34,358 nt of DNA from positions 1-34,358 of the forward strand of contig JAHEDF010000003.1 of assembly GCA_024641365.1 (NCBI GenBank), in the 5' to 3' direction. The DNA is from Planctomycetota bacterium. GTDB taxonomy: Bacteria > Planctomycetota > UBA11346. Positions 8,856 through 16,371 of the stretch are shown here, piece by piece. Under the pieces are notes generated by a model. The model was not told the DNA's origin. It saw nothing but the letters and a program-made list of their open reading frames with translations, and ran no database searches. Each line of letters starts with the position of its first letter. The first letter of the stretch is position 1. The position numbers and the translations under genes were made by a program.

Positions 8856-9367
8856 TGCATTCATCAGGTGAGCGCAGCCTACAAACACAAGGCATGCGTA
8901 AAGCGCTCTATGCCGGTACATTCGATCCGCCACATTGTGGACACGAAGCGCTTATTCGACGGGCTGCTACATTAGTAGATGAATTAATTATTGGCGTCGC
9001 TACTAATCCAGAAAAAAAACCGACGTTATCAGAACAGCAACGCGTAGATTTATTACGCACGCTCTGCGCTGACCTGAAACACGTGACCGTTGTAGCCTAT
9101 AGCGGCGCAACAGTGAAATTTGCGCAAGAACAGCATTGTTCCGTACTTATTCGTGGTTTACGCAATGCCAGTGATTTAGCAGCAGAATCAGGAATCGCGC
9201 AAATAAATCGAGAAAATGGTTTAGATTCATTATTTCTTATTGCCGATGTAAGCCATTCGCATGTGAGTTCTCGCTTGGTCAAACAAGTAATAGCAGCTGG
9301 TTTATCAGTTGATGGTCTTGTTGCTGCGCCAGTTGCCGTAGCCTTACGAAAGAGTGTACGCGGATAA
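8855..9367 (+). CDS. coaD: Phosphopantetheine adenylyltransferase
   Basis: CoaD transfers AMP from ATP to 4'-phosphopantetheine, the penultimate step of coenzyme A synthesis in the cytoplasm. The nucleotidyltransferase motif appears as A-G-T-F-D-P-P-H-C-G-H, with the T/H-x-G-H element. VLIRGLRNASDLAAE carries the family RGLR-x-x-x-D block, and VSSRLVKQVIAAG matches the (I/V)SS-x-LVK-E-(I/V) segment. Length is 170 residues from 8855, slightly over the usual 160. The ATG at 8894 gives 157 residues and a family-like N-terminus (MRKALYAGTFDP). The 8855 start overlaps the previous stop codon as TAATG, which argues for coupling. Neither start has a strong ribosome binding site. GTFDPPH replaces the commoner GSFDPVT. 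Confidence 0.9.
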   Translation: MHSSGERSLQTQGMRKALYAGTFDPPHCGHEALIRRAATLVDELIIGVATNPEKKPTLSEQQRVDLLRTLCADLKHVTVVAYSGATVKFAQEQHCSVLIRGLRNASDLAAESGIAQINRENGLDSLFLIADVSHSHVSSRLVKQVIAAGLSVDGLVAAPVAVALRKSVRG

Positions 9368-9386
9368 TCCGCCAAGGAGTTGACTT

Positions 9387-9848
9387 ATGGCTGAATGCCT
9401 GCGCGGGAATCCTTATCCTACCCCAAAGCTAGGTCCGTTATTAATTGATGAGGCGTATGTGTCGGCACTGGAACGATTAGTTGAATATGCAGCGCAGGCC
9501 AGCACCGATTTAGGACAACAACATAATATGGATGTTAGTTTTGATGTTACTGGCGTTGCTGCAGTCGACGCCATCATTGCAAAAGTCCGCGAGCGAAATT
9601 GGCCATCTGATTCCAATCCATTTAAATGGCATGCAAACGCTTTGGGCTCGGTTTTAGCCTGTATTATGTTAAGCCGCGGTAATTCCATTACCGCATTTCG
9701 CTCAAAAGAAAATTTTACTAATTTTAGTGTTTATGTTGCATCAACACAGGTTGAGTATTTTCCATTTCACAAAGTACAAAAATGTTTAACCAGCGCTGAT
9801 GCGGGAACTATAGCGGCTTATTATAATGAATTTGTAGGGGATGTGTAA
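9387..9848 (+). CDS. Small protein, DUF3806-like (tentative)
   Basis: A 153-residue cytoplasmic-looking protein with no signal peptide or membrane segment. A good ribosome binding site (AAGGAG) precedes the ATG. The C-terminal half, with NALGSVLACIM, a middle strand region and VEYFPFHKVQKCL followed by a helix, resembles the spacing of DUF3806-type domains (an alpha segment, then a beta strand, then a FP-x-x-x-V-x-K motif). This is a pattern impression, not a firm assignment. It is the last gene of the 7503-9848 operon, 19 bp after coaD. Its TAA stop is the first three bases of the inverted-repeat arm at 9846, so its C-terminus is set by that repeat. Confidence 0.6.
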   Translation: MAECLRGNPYPTPKLGPLLIDEAYVSALERLVEYAAQASTDLGQQHNMDVSFDVTGVAAVDAIIAKVRERNWPSDSNPFKWHANALGSVLACIMLSRGNSITAFRSKENFTNFSVYVASTQVEYFPFHKVQKCLTSADAGTIAAYYNEFVGDV

Positions 9849-9872
9849 AAGCGTCCGGAAGTAGGGAAGTCT
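9846..9872 (+). repeat. Left outer inverted repeat arm
   Basis: This 27-bp arm starts TAAAAGCGTCCGGAAGT; its first three bases are the stop codon of the 9387 gene. It pairs with 10373-10399 with two mismatches. Confidence 0.85.
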
Positions 9873-10372
9873 TGCCTGACCAAGACTTATTAAAAATTAT
9901 GGATGTCTCAATGCTATTCGGCTAAGAAATACGATTTTTCTGTGAAAAATTTGATAAATTGAAGACAATCAACACAGAGGACACAGAGATGTAAAAGTGG
10001 TTGTTATGTGTTATAAATCAAGGACGTCGACTCGTTTATTGTCGATCAAAAGAATAATATTTTTAGCGTGAAAAACGGTTATTTACACCAGTGAGCGCCA
10101 TATTTATGTTTTCCCCTCTGTGTTCTCCGTGTCCTCTGTGTTGAATGCCTTCCGAGAAATCCCGTCTACGCTAAGGCCCGCGAGCGGAGTTTATAAAATG
10201 ATGTAATTGTTTGGATTATACGTGTTTCTTAGCCGAATAGCATTGTGGATGGTTATTTATTAACGGCAAAAAGGCGGCGCTATGCGCGAGTTGCAATTGC
10301 GTTAGCGCAGCGAACACCTTTCTGCAGCCGCAAACAGACTGTCCCTGGTAGCAAATAACCAATGATCGCATC

Positions 10373-10399
10373 AGACTTCCGGACTTCCGGACGCTTTTA
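10373..10399 (-). repeat. Right outer inverted repeat arm
   Basis: The reverse complement starts TAAAAGCGTCCGGAAGT; its first three bases are the stop codon of hisB. The arm contains the direct doublet ACTTCCGG-ACTTCCGG. Confidence 0.85.
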
Positions 10400-10981
10400 C
10401 CCCAACATGCCTTTTGTTGATGGCAATTCAGTGCCTGTCACTTTTATAGCTTGTTTTAGGGATCGCGCGAATGCTTTAAATCCTGCTTCAACAATGTGGT
10501 GACTATTACGACCACATTGCTGATGCAGGTGCAAGCAAATGCGGGCATTATCGGTGAGGCCACCAAAAAATTCTGGAATTAATTCGGTATCCCAGGTGCC
10601 AAGCATGGTGGCTTCTGGTTTTAATTCATAAACTAAATACGGACGACCACTGATATCGACCGTGGCGGTGACCAGTGCTTCGTCTAATGGGCACGCCATA
10701 TGGCCAAAACGTTCTATACCAACGCGCTCACCTAATGCTTCGCGTAAACATTGGCCCAACACGATGCCAATATCTTCTGTGGTATGGTGACCATCGATAT
10801 GCAAATCACCAACGCAGCGAACCATCAGGGTAGTGCCCGAATGCTTTCCCAGGGCTTCCAACATATGATCCAGAAATCCAATTCCGGTTTTCACATCTGC
10901 CGTACCAGCGTGATCTAGATCCCAGGTAGCGGTGATGTCGGTTTCTTTGGTCTTTCTTGCGACCGTTGCACTGCGCGGCAT
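10397..10981 (-). CDS. hisB: Imidazoleglycerol-phosphate dehydratase
   Basis: HisB removes water from imidazole glycerol phosphate to give imidazole acetol phosphate in histidine synthesis. The 194-residue length is normal for the monofunctional enzyme. The two manganese-binding half-repeats are visible: GFLDHML (35-41) with DGHHTTED (63-70), and H-H-I-V-E-A-G-F-K-A (161-170). The C-terminus P-S-T-K-G is intact. The family usually ends at about GVL; here it ends GMLG, with the TAA lying inside the inverted-repeat arm. AAGGAG precedes the ATG at a good distance. No other his gene is near it in this window. It is divergent from the GGDEF pair. Confidence 0.95.
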   Translation of the reverse strand: MPRSATVARKTKETDITATWDLDHAGTADVKTGIGFLDHMLEALGKHSGTTLMVRCVGDLHIDGHHTTEDIGIVLGQCLREALGERVGIERFGHMACPLDEALVTATVDISGRPYLVYELKPEATMLGTWDTELIPEFFGGLTDNARICLHLHQQCGRNSHHIVEAGFKAFARSLKQAIKVTGTELPSTKGMLG

Positions 10982-11136
10982 GGATACTCCTTACGAATTG
11001 CACCCTAACGCCCTTGTCAAAAAGGCTATGTGGCACTTGTTCGGCGGCGGTTTTAGACTTTCTTGGACACAGAGAGCCGCACTTGCTCCTGAAGTCCACG
11101 AGACAGATAAAAAGAGCTCCGAACCTTTAGGGTTCT

Positions 11137-11183
11137 GTGCGTGCTTATACCTGCCTGAAAGTGCGTGCTAATACTTGCCTGAC
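11137..11183 (+). repeat. Two tandem 24-bp direct repeats upstream of the GGDEF pair
   Basis: GTGCGTGCTTATACCTGCCTGA (from 11137) recurs from 11161 with about three mismatches in 23, spaced exactly 24 bp. They end 27 bp before the first GGDEF start. Tandem sites of this kind can be regulator binding sites; no regulator is identified. Confidence 0.45.
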
Positions 11184-11210
11184 GCAATTCTAGAGACCAC
11201 CATATAGGTA

Positions 11211-12524
11211 ATGCCGCATGGTGAACAGCTAACTACGACGAGTGTTGCCGGATTGGCCCTTATTGCCGGGGCTGTTCCAGCGTGCGCAATTTTAGTACCG
11301 AATAGCTCGTTACCTATTTTGGCAGCCTTAGGTGCGGTTTTGGTGGTTGCTGCCATTCCCCTGTTAGGGCGTTGGAGTGTTTTATTACTGCTTCCGTTAT
11401 TAGCTATAATTCCTGGGGCTGGTTGGGTTGGTGTTGGACTTGGCTGTTTATCTGCAGCCACACTCTTATTTTTTTTATCGCGTCCTAAAATGGTATCTGA
11501 CCCCGAACAGGTTCGCTTAATACGAGCGGAGTTACGTGACGCTGAGCATGAACGTACTTTATTACACCGACATATTCAACGCTACCCAGCGTTAATGGAA
11601 GCGTGTTTGGAATTATCAAGTTCACGCGAATTAAATCAATTTGCTGAAGTATTATGCGAACGAACTCAAGAATTATTACCGGGCATTACTCATGTACGTG
11701 TCTATTTAGGAAGTGCCGAGAAACAAATCTGTTTTGCTTCAGCCGATGAAAAAGGTGCACCATGTCATGTTGATGCCGGACCTGACCAATATTATGTCGC
11801 CACTGAGTCGCGCCAATTAATTCGTCGTGATGGTCGAGCGGTTCGCTTACTGACTCCGCTGCGTGGTGATCGACGTCAACAAGATGATAGTGAATCCTTG
11901 CGTGGCGTTTTAGATGTGCGTCTTGAAAATCAGGATGTCGGTGATCGTTTAGCGTTGGAATTATTAAATGCATTGGGTCGTATTGGTGGTTTAGGACTTG
12001 GTGCTGTTGATTTAGTGAATCAAGCGCGTTTGTTAGCGCTACATGATGATTTAACTGGCTTATTCGGTCAGCATGAATTCTTACGTCGCTTAGAAGAGCA
12101 AGCCGCATTAAGCAAACGCAGTCATAGCGAATTAGGTGTGATCATGTGCGACATGGATCACCTCAAACGATTTAATGATACCTATGGACACCTCGCTGGT
12201 GACGTAGCGCTTCGTCAAGTATCGGCCATTTTACAACGTGAGTTACCAGAAGATGCAATTATTTGTCGCTATGGTGGCGAAGAATTTGCTGCAATAATAC
12301 CTGGTTTACCACTCGCCAATATTAAACAGTTAGCAACAGCAGTACGTAAGGCAATTTCACAACAAGCCGTTATGGTCGACAATAAAGAAATTCATGTCAC
12401 CGCTTCTTTAGGCGTGGCTTTATGGAAAAGTGATGAGACACCACGCGCGGCATTAATTCGCGCTGATGGTGCATGTTATGCTGCTAAAGCAGCTGGTCGA
12501 AATCGTGTTGAGGTGGCAACATGA
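11211..12524 (+). CDS. Membrane GAF-like/GGDEF diguanylate cyclase
   Basis: A 437-residue inner-membrane protein. Residues 1-90 form about three hydrophobic segments. A GAF-like sensor domain follows (about 120-265), then a GGDEF domain (about 280-437). The active site is Y-G-G-E-E-F with GGEEF at 355-359, and the metal/substrate region CDMDHLKRFNDTYGHLAGD is intact, so it should make cyclic di-GMP from two GTP. The I-site position is P-E-D-A instead of R-x-x-D, so product inhibition at the classic site is not expected. Its last four bases overlap the start of the second GGDEF gene (ATGA), implying coupled translation. The ribosome binding site is weak. Confidence 0.92.
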   Translation: MPHGEQLTTTSVAGLALIAGAVPACAILVPNSSLPILAALGAVLVVAAIPLLGRWSVLLLLPLLAIIPGAGWVGVGLGCLSAATLLFFLSRPKMVSDPEQVRLIRAELRDAEHERTLLHRHIQRYPALMEACLELSSSRELNQFAEVLCERTQELLPGITHVRVYLGSAEKQICFASADEKGAPCHVDAGPDQYYVATESRQLIRRDGRAVRLLTPLRGDRRQQDDSESLRGVLDVRLENQDVGDRLALELLNALGRIGGLGLGAVDLVNQARLLALHDDLTGLFGQHEFLRRLEEQAALSKRSHSELGVIMCDMDHLKRFNDTYGHLAGDVALRQVSAILQRELPEDAIICRYGGEEFAAIIPGLPLANIKQLATAVRKAISQQAVMVDNKEIHVTASLGVALWKSDETPRAALIRADGACYAAKAAGRNRVEVAT

Positions 12525-13786
12525 TGTCACCAATGGTACAAAGATTTTTGTTTCTCATTCCGGTATTAAGTGTGGCAGGATACGCCACCTATTTATCTAT
12601 GGATAATAATCCATTGGGATTTGTTACTGTTGGCATCGCAGTTGTTGGGATTGTACTGCTTTTTCTTGGTAAACCAGAATCCATTGAAAAGAGTCGGTTA
12701 CGAACCGTTATATTAGCAGCTGATCCCAACATGCTCGCGAAAAAGCGACAATTTATTAATGAGGAATTAGCGGTTTTAGAAGATGCACAAGATTTGCAAC
12801 GCGGCGTGTTTGAAGTCAGTGCGGAATTAGTCGGTTGTGTTGATGAAACGGATGCACGTAATCGTTTTGCTGCCGCTATTCGACGATACTGGGCCTATAA
12901 GACAGTCGATTTAATTGTGTGGGAGCGCGGTTCATGGCGTGGCTTGGGCGGTGATTTTCAAGGCGAAATTCCGTCTTTAGGTGCACCGGTTATTTTGCCG
13001 GACGACAAAGGCCAGGATTTAGTGCTAGATTTAAGTCCAGGTGTCGATGGTCAGGCCGCCTTAATATTACGAGAGGCACAATTACAGCCTAGTTTACATG
13101 GACGTTCAAAAGCAGATCAACGGTATGTGGCGGAAGTTTTACGCACACAATTATCACTATCGCTACGTCGTGTGGTTTTATACGGAGAACTACAATCGTT
13201 AGCTCGGCTCGATCCACTAACGGGTACACACCGTCGCTGGTATGGTGAATCACGTTTACGAGAATTATGTGAATCTGGCGAAGTAGTTGCCGCTGCCATG
13301 GTCGACATAGATTTATTTAAAAAGGTTAATGATCAATTTGGTCATGCAGCAGGTGATGAAGTATTATCTGCAGTTGGCAAAGCATTAATTCAACAATTAC
13401 GCACTGGTGACATTGTATCGCGTCAAGGGGGCGAAGAATTTTTGGTTATTTTACCAGATACTCCGCCAGCTGGTGCTGTGCAAGTTGCAGAGCGTTTGCG
13501 CGAAGCAGTTGAAGCGATAAAAGATTTGTCCTGTTTAGTAACCGTTTCTATTGGTGTTGCTGCCTGTCACCAAGATGAGGACTATGTCAGCCTGATAAGT
13601 CGAGCCGATGCCGCCTTATATCAGGCAAAAGAACATGGCCGTAATCGTGTGGTATTATCGGATGATGGTGGCGTTGAAAGCTTATTGCGCACCACGGCTC
13701 GTCGCAGTCGACAAAATCCGCAAATCGAGACATCAGCTTTTCGCGCTTCGGATAAACCAGCACAAATACCACCGCCGGCATTATAA
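12521..13786 (+). CDS. Membrane GGDEF diguanylate cyclase with I-site
   Basis: A 421-residue protein with two transmembrane helices (about residues 8-26 and 32-49), a GAF-like region (about 90-225) and a GGDEF domain (about 230-390). GGEEF lies at 303-307, and VDIDLFKKVNDQFGHAAGD keeps the metal-binding Asp. An R-T-G-D sequence at 294-297 fits the inhibitory I-site R-x-x-D, unlike its partner. The last 30 residues are Pro/Ser-rich and probably disordered. The gene overlaps the previous one by 4 bp. The pair looks like an old tandem duplication that diverged, since layout and size match but the sensory regions differ. Confidence 0.92.
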   Translation: MMSPMVQRFLFLIPVLSVAGYATYLSMDNNPLGFVTVGIAVVGIVLLFLGKPESIEKSRLRTVILAADPNMLAKKRQFINEELAVLEDAQDLQRGVFEVSAELVGCVDETDARNRFAAAIRRYWAYKTVDLIVWERGSWRGLGGDFQGEIPSLGAPVILPDDKGQDLVLDLSPGVDGQAALILREAQLQPSLHGRSKADQRYVAEVLRTQLSLSLRRVVLYGELQSLARLDPLTGTHRRWYGESRLRELCESGEVVAAAMVDIDLFKKVNDQFGHAAGDEVLSAVGKALIQQLRTGDIVSRQGGEEFLVILPDTPPAGAVQVAERLREAVEAIKDLSCLVTVSIGVAACHQDEDYVSLISRADAALYQAKEHGRNRVVLSDDGGVESLLRTTARRSRQNPQIETSAFRASDKPAQIPPPAL

Positions 13787-13852
13787 AAATAGACAGGTTA
13801 CTTTTGTATGCGAGTGTTGTTTCGAAATTTTACTGTGTGCAGCTTGCTACGT

Positions 13853-13886
13853 ACTTTACCCAACGCAGCTTGACATTGGGTAAAGT
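13853..13886. terminator. Convergent-gene hairpin, possible bidirectional terminator
   Basis: ACTTTACCCAA (13853-13863) and TTGGGTAAAGT (13876-13886) form a perfect 11-bp stem with a 12-nt loop. It sits between the convergent GGDEF gene and the small secreted-protein gene. No U-tract follows on either strand, so termination is inferred from position only. Confidence 0.4.
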
Positions 13887-13906
13887 GTCAATGTACAGAA
13901 AATGAA

Positions 13907-14278
13907 TTAATGAACTTTTACTAAGTTGTTCACTTCTCCCACCCAAAAACCAGCCTTTTGACTTTGCTTAAACATTGGGCAGTGATTTAAAGTAACTTCC
14001 ACAGTAATAGTTTTTCCCGTGTGCACTTTATAAGAATCAGGAAGGCCGGGAATCGAATGGTTGCCAATTTGCATACAATACAATGTGCCCGTTTTTAAAT
14101 CTTTTTTTTCCGCAACACGGCATTCAATAGTTATTTTCTTAGTGGTACCTTCTGGTGTTTCTTTCATTATTACAGTTAACTGATTTTCATTCGTTATGGT
14201 TGGTGCCGGTTTATCCTCGCAATACACGTGAACTGTTGTCAGCGTTGTAAGTAATAAAACGCAAAAAAAAGATTTCAT
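13907..14278 (-). CDS. Small secreted protein of unknown function
   Basis: I do not recognise this 123-residue protein. It has a signal peptide (MKSFFCVLLLTTLTTVHVYC) and a mature part of about 100 residues with alternating beta-strand patterns (QLTVIMKE, KKITIECRV, GTLYCMQIG, KTITVEVTL). It has Cys residues that could pair in the periplasm, and a VEVTLNHCPMFKQSQ segment near the end. AAAGGA precedes the ATG at a normal distance, which supports the start. It stands alone, 176 bp downstream of the Clp-like gene on the same strand. Confidence 0.65.
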   Translation of the reverse strand: MKSFFCVLLLTTLTTVHVYCEDKPAPTITNENQLTVIMKETPEGTTKKITIECRVAEKKDLKTGTLYCMQIGNHSIPGLPDSYKVHTGKTITVEVTLNHCPMFKQSQKAGFWVGEVNNLVKVH

Positions 14279-14454
14279 GAAAGTCCTTTCTGGGGTGATG
14301 GCGCTAGTTTATTAGCCCGTCAATTCCGTGTGTAACTACCATGTAACAGTGCGACCAAGGTGTTTAAAATGCGTGCATTTCACCTCATGCATGACGATAT
14401 CAGCAAAGTGCATAGTCTTAGGTGAGCCAACTTTTGTTAGCTCAAAGCTAGTTG

Positions 14455-15603
14455 TTAGCGCAATACTTTAGCGTCTTGTGCAGCTTTTTTGTTATCCGAT
14501 CCTTCACGAATATAAATCGGATTGCCACCACGCAAACGTACACTGACAATGTCCCCTGCTTTGATTTGGCCCGATGCAATCATGCGCGATAGGGGTGCTA
14601 CTAACATGCGTTCTACGGCACGACGCATGGGGCGCGCGCCAAATTGCGGATCGGTACCTTCTTGTTGTAATTTCTCTAAAAAGGCAGCTGAGTAATGAAG
14701 AATAATAGGAACACTCGCACCTAATAATCGTTTATAGACGTCTTGCAGCATTAAATTTAATATTTTACGTAAATCATTATGACTGAGCACACGGAAACAA
14801 ATAATATCATCAAAACGATTTAAAAATTCATAGGGGAAGACCTCTTTAGCCGATTCAATTGCTTTGGTTTTTATATCATTATTAATAGTTTCTTCTTCTG
14901 TTTTGACTTCAAAACCAATGGAGCGATGACGCAAGGTCGCGCTCATCTCTTCTGCACCGACGTTGGTGGTAATAATAATAACGGAACGCGTAAAATCGAC
15001 GGTCTTATTATTGCCCAGGGTTAAATGGCCATCTTCCATTAATCCGAGCAAAGCGTTCCATAATTTAGGATGCGCTTTTTCAACTTCGTCAAATAAAACA
15101 ATAGATAAATAGTGCGCTTTAACCTGTGGGAATAAACGCGCAATTTTCCCTTCGCCTTCGGCAAAAACACCACGCCCTTCTGCTTGCGCTTCTTTATGAT
15201 GTTTATCGAGATTATCTTGTGATAACATCGGCTCGACATCGTTGCCAACGTAGCCTGGGGGACTGCCAAATAATTTACTGACAGTAAATTCACTACTAAA
15301 CTCTTGGCAATTAACGCGGGTAAATGCCGTACGTTTACCAAAAATAGTTTCTGCTAAGGCTTTGACGGTTTCTGTTTTTCCGACGCCAGTTGGTCCTAAA
15401 AACAATAATGTTAAAATAGGTCGTTCGGGATTTCTAATACCAGCTAATACTTTACTAAAACTATCTAAAATTGCGACGATGGCGTTGCCTTGCCCAACCA
15501 CGCGTTCTTTGAGCATGACTTCGAATCGTGATACTTGGTTCGATCGTTTATTCGGATCGAGTACCATCGATTTTTTTTGCGGAGCAGGTTCTGCATGTCC
15601 CAT
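14455..15603 (-). CDS. Single-domain Clp-type AAA+ ATPase (D2-like)
   Basis: This 382-residue protein corresponds to the second AAA+ module of ClpA/ClpB/ClpC and lacks both the N-domain and the first AAA+ module. Walker A is G-P-T-G-V-G-K-T (70-77), the pore-loop Tyr is in GYVG (117-120), Walker B is in IVLFDE (168-173), sensor 1 is near T-T-N (212-214), the Arg finger is in LNRFD (261-265) and sensor 2 is G-A-R (322-324). IGF at 229-231 lies where ClpA/ClpC carry their ClpP-docking loop. An extra ~28 residues after the GYVG loop (about 121-150) are not usual. It is probably a protein unfoldase, perhaps feeding a ClpP, but no clpP is in the window. thpR lies 108 bp upstream on the same strand. 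Confidence 0.85.
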   Translation of the reverse strand: MGHAEPAPQKKSMVLDPNKRSNQVSRFEVMLKERVVGQGNAIVAILDSFSKVLAGIRNPERPILTLLFLGPTGVGKTETVKALAETIFGKRTAFTRVNCQEFSSEFTVSKLFGSPPGYVGNDVEPMLSQDNLDKHHKEAQAEGRGVFAEGEGKIARLFPQVKAHYLSIVLFDEVEKAHPKLWNALLGLMEDGHLTLGNNKTVDFTRSVIIITTNVGAEEMSATLRHRSIGFEVKTEEETINNDIKTKAIESAKEVFPYEFLNRFDDIICFRVLSHNDLRKILNLMLQDVYKRLLGASVPIILHYSAAFLEKLQQEGTDPQFGARPMRRAVERMLVAPLSRMIASGQIKAGDIVSVRLRGGNPIYIREGSDNKKAAQDAKVLR

Positions 15604-15711
15604 GGGGTCCTCACGTCATGCAAGTGGTCAGCGAACAGGTTGGTTCACATACGTGATCGTCCTATTGGCATTATACCTTAGAATTATAACCGGGAGTAAG
15701 AACTCCAGCCC

Positions 15712-16299
15712 TCATTTGATAAGTCGCCATGCTGTTAATAGGTCGTACCGGTTAGCTTTGGTTTCAGAACGAATTTCTTTACGTTTATACAGAGCGAGTT
15801 CTTCGCAAACACAATTACCCCACGTGGCTTGACCAAAGGCGCTAAATAATGCTTGCCAGGTGCGATTGGATTTATGTCCGTTTTGGTGATGACGTGTTGG
15901 ATTTGGCAATGGTCGACACAACGTAATGTGCGGAGTGAATGCTGAATCAGGAGTTAGGCCAAGCGCGTGCATAATATCGTCATGCATATCGCGACAGAGG
16001 TGATTTTTATCTTGAAGCGCGGCGAAAACGGCGCGCGGCTCATGTCGACCAGCTCGCGCACCAGTGCCGACCAATTCCAAGGCAGGCTGACGAAAACTTG
16101 TAACGACCTCATCAATAGCACTTGGTATGAGGTGGGCCTCATCCGCATCTAATGGTCCTAAAAATGCGATGGTAATATGGAAATCTGCTGGCTGTGTCCA
16201 TTGTGCTGGTAAATCCCATGCACGTAGTCGATCACAAATGGCGATTAAACGCTCAGCGGTGTCGACTGTTGGACGTAAGGCGAGAAAATGATTGGTCAT
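15712..16299 (-). CDS. thpR: RNA 2',3'-cyclic phosphodiesterase (2H family)
   Basis: A 195-residue 2H phosphoesterase from the ATG at 16299, a typical length for ThpR/LigT. Both catalytic H-x-T-x motifs are visible: HITI in ADFHITIAFLGPL and HITL in FTPHITLCRPL. The N-terminus NHFLALRPTVDTAERL also matches the family opening. Members hydrolyse 2',3'-cyclic phosphates on RNA ends or ligate tRNA halves in vitro; the physiological substrate is not settled. A GTG at 16335 would add 12 residues and is less likely. The gene diverges from eboA with a 72-bp gap. Confidence 0.9.
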   Translation of the reverse strand: MTNHFLALRPTVDTAERLIAICDRLRAWDLPAQWTQPADFHITIAFLGPLDADEAHLIPSAIDEVVTSFRQPALELVGTGARAGRHEPRAVFAALQDKNHLCRDMHDDIMHALGLTPDSAFTPHITLCRPLPNPTRHHQNGHKSNRTWQALFSAFGQATWGNCVCEELALYKRKEIRSETKANRYDLLTAWRLIK

Positions 16300-16371
16300 C
16301 GGTTCATTAACATGGTGGAATTTGAGCGATCCCACACTTGGCAGCGCATATTCGTTATTGAAGCTTTCATT

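Larger units (their letters stand above)
9846..10399. repeat. Nested inverted-repeat island (MITE-like, non-coding)
   Basis: This 554-bp stretch holds no convincing gene and is built from nested inverted repeats. Outer arms are 9846-9872 and 10373-10399 (25 of 27 bp identical, beginning TAAAAGCGTCCGGAAGT). Middle arms are 9909-9933 and 10221-10245 (24 of 25). Inner arms are 9970-9989 and 10124-10143 (19 of 20, CACAGAGGACACAGAG type). A further palindromic segment lies at about 10269-10322. If the element is taken as starting AAAGCG, it is flanked by TA on both sides, as Tc1/mariner or IS630-derived MITEs are. No transposase is present. The outer arms supply the TAA stop codons of both convergent neighbours. 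Confidence 0.8.

Noticed and set aside
9846..10399. CRISPR array or transposon gene in the repeat mosaic
   Set aside because: Repeats are inverted and nested, not regularly spaced direct repeats, and no frame encodes a transposase.
11686..12108. Minus-strand frame of 140 residues rich in His
   Set aside because: It lies fully inside the first GGDEF gene, whose motifs are intact; no start signal.
15362..15832. Plus-strand frame across the Clp-like gene start and thpR end
   Set aside because: It is antisense to two well-supported genes and has no recognisable domain.
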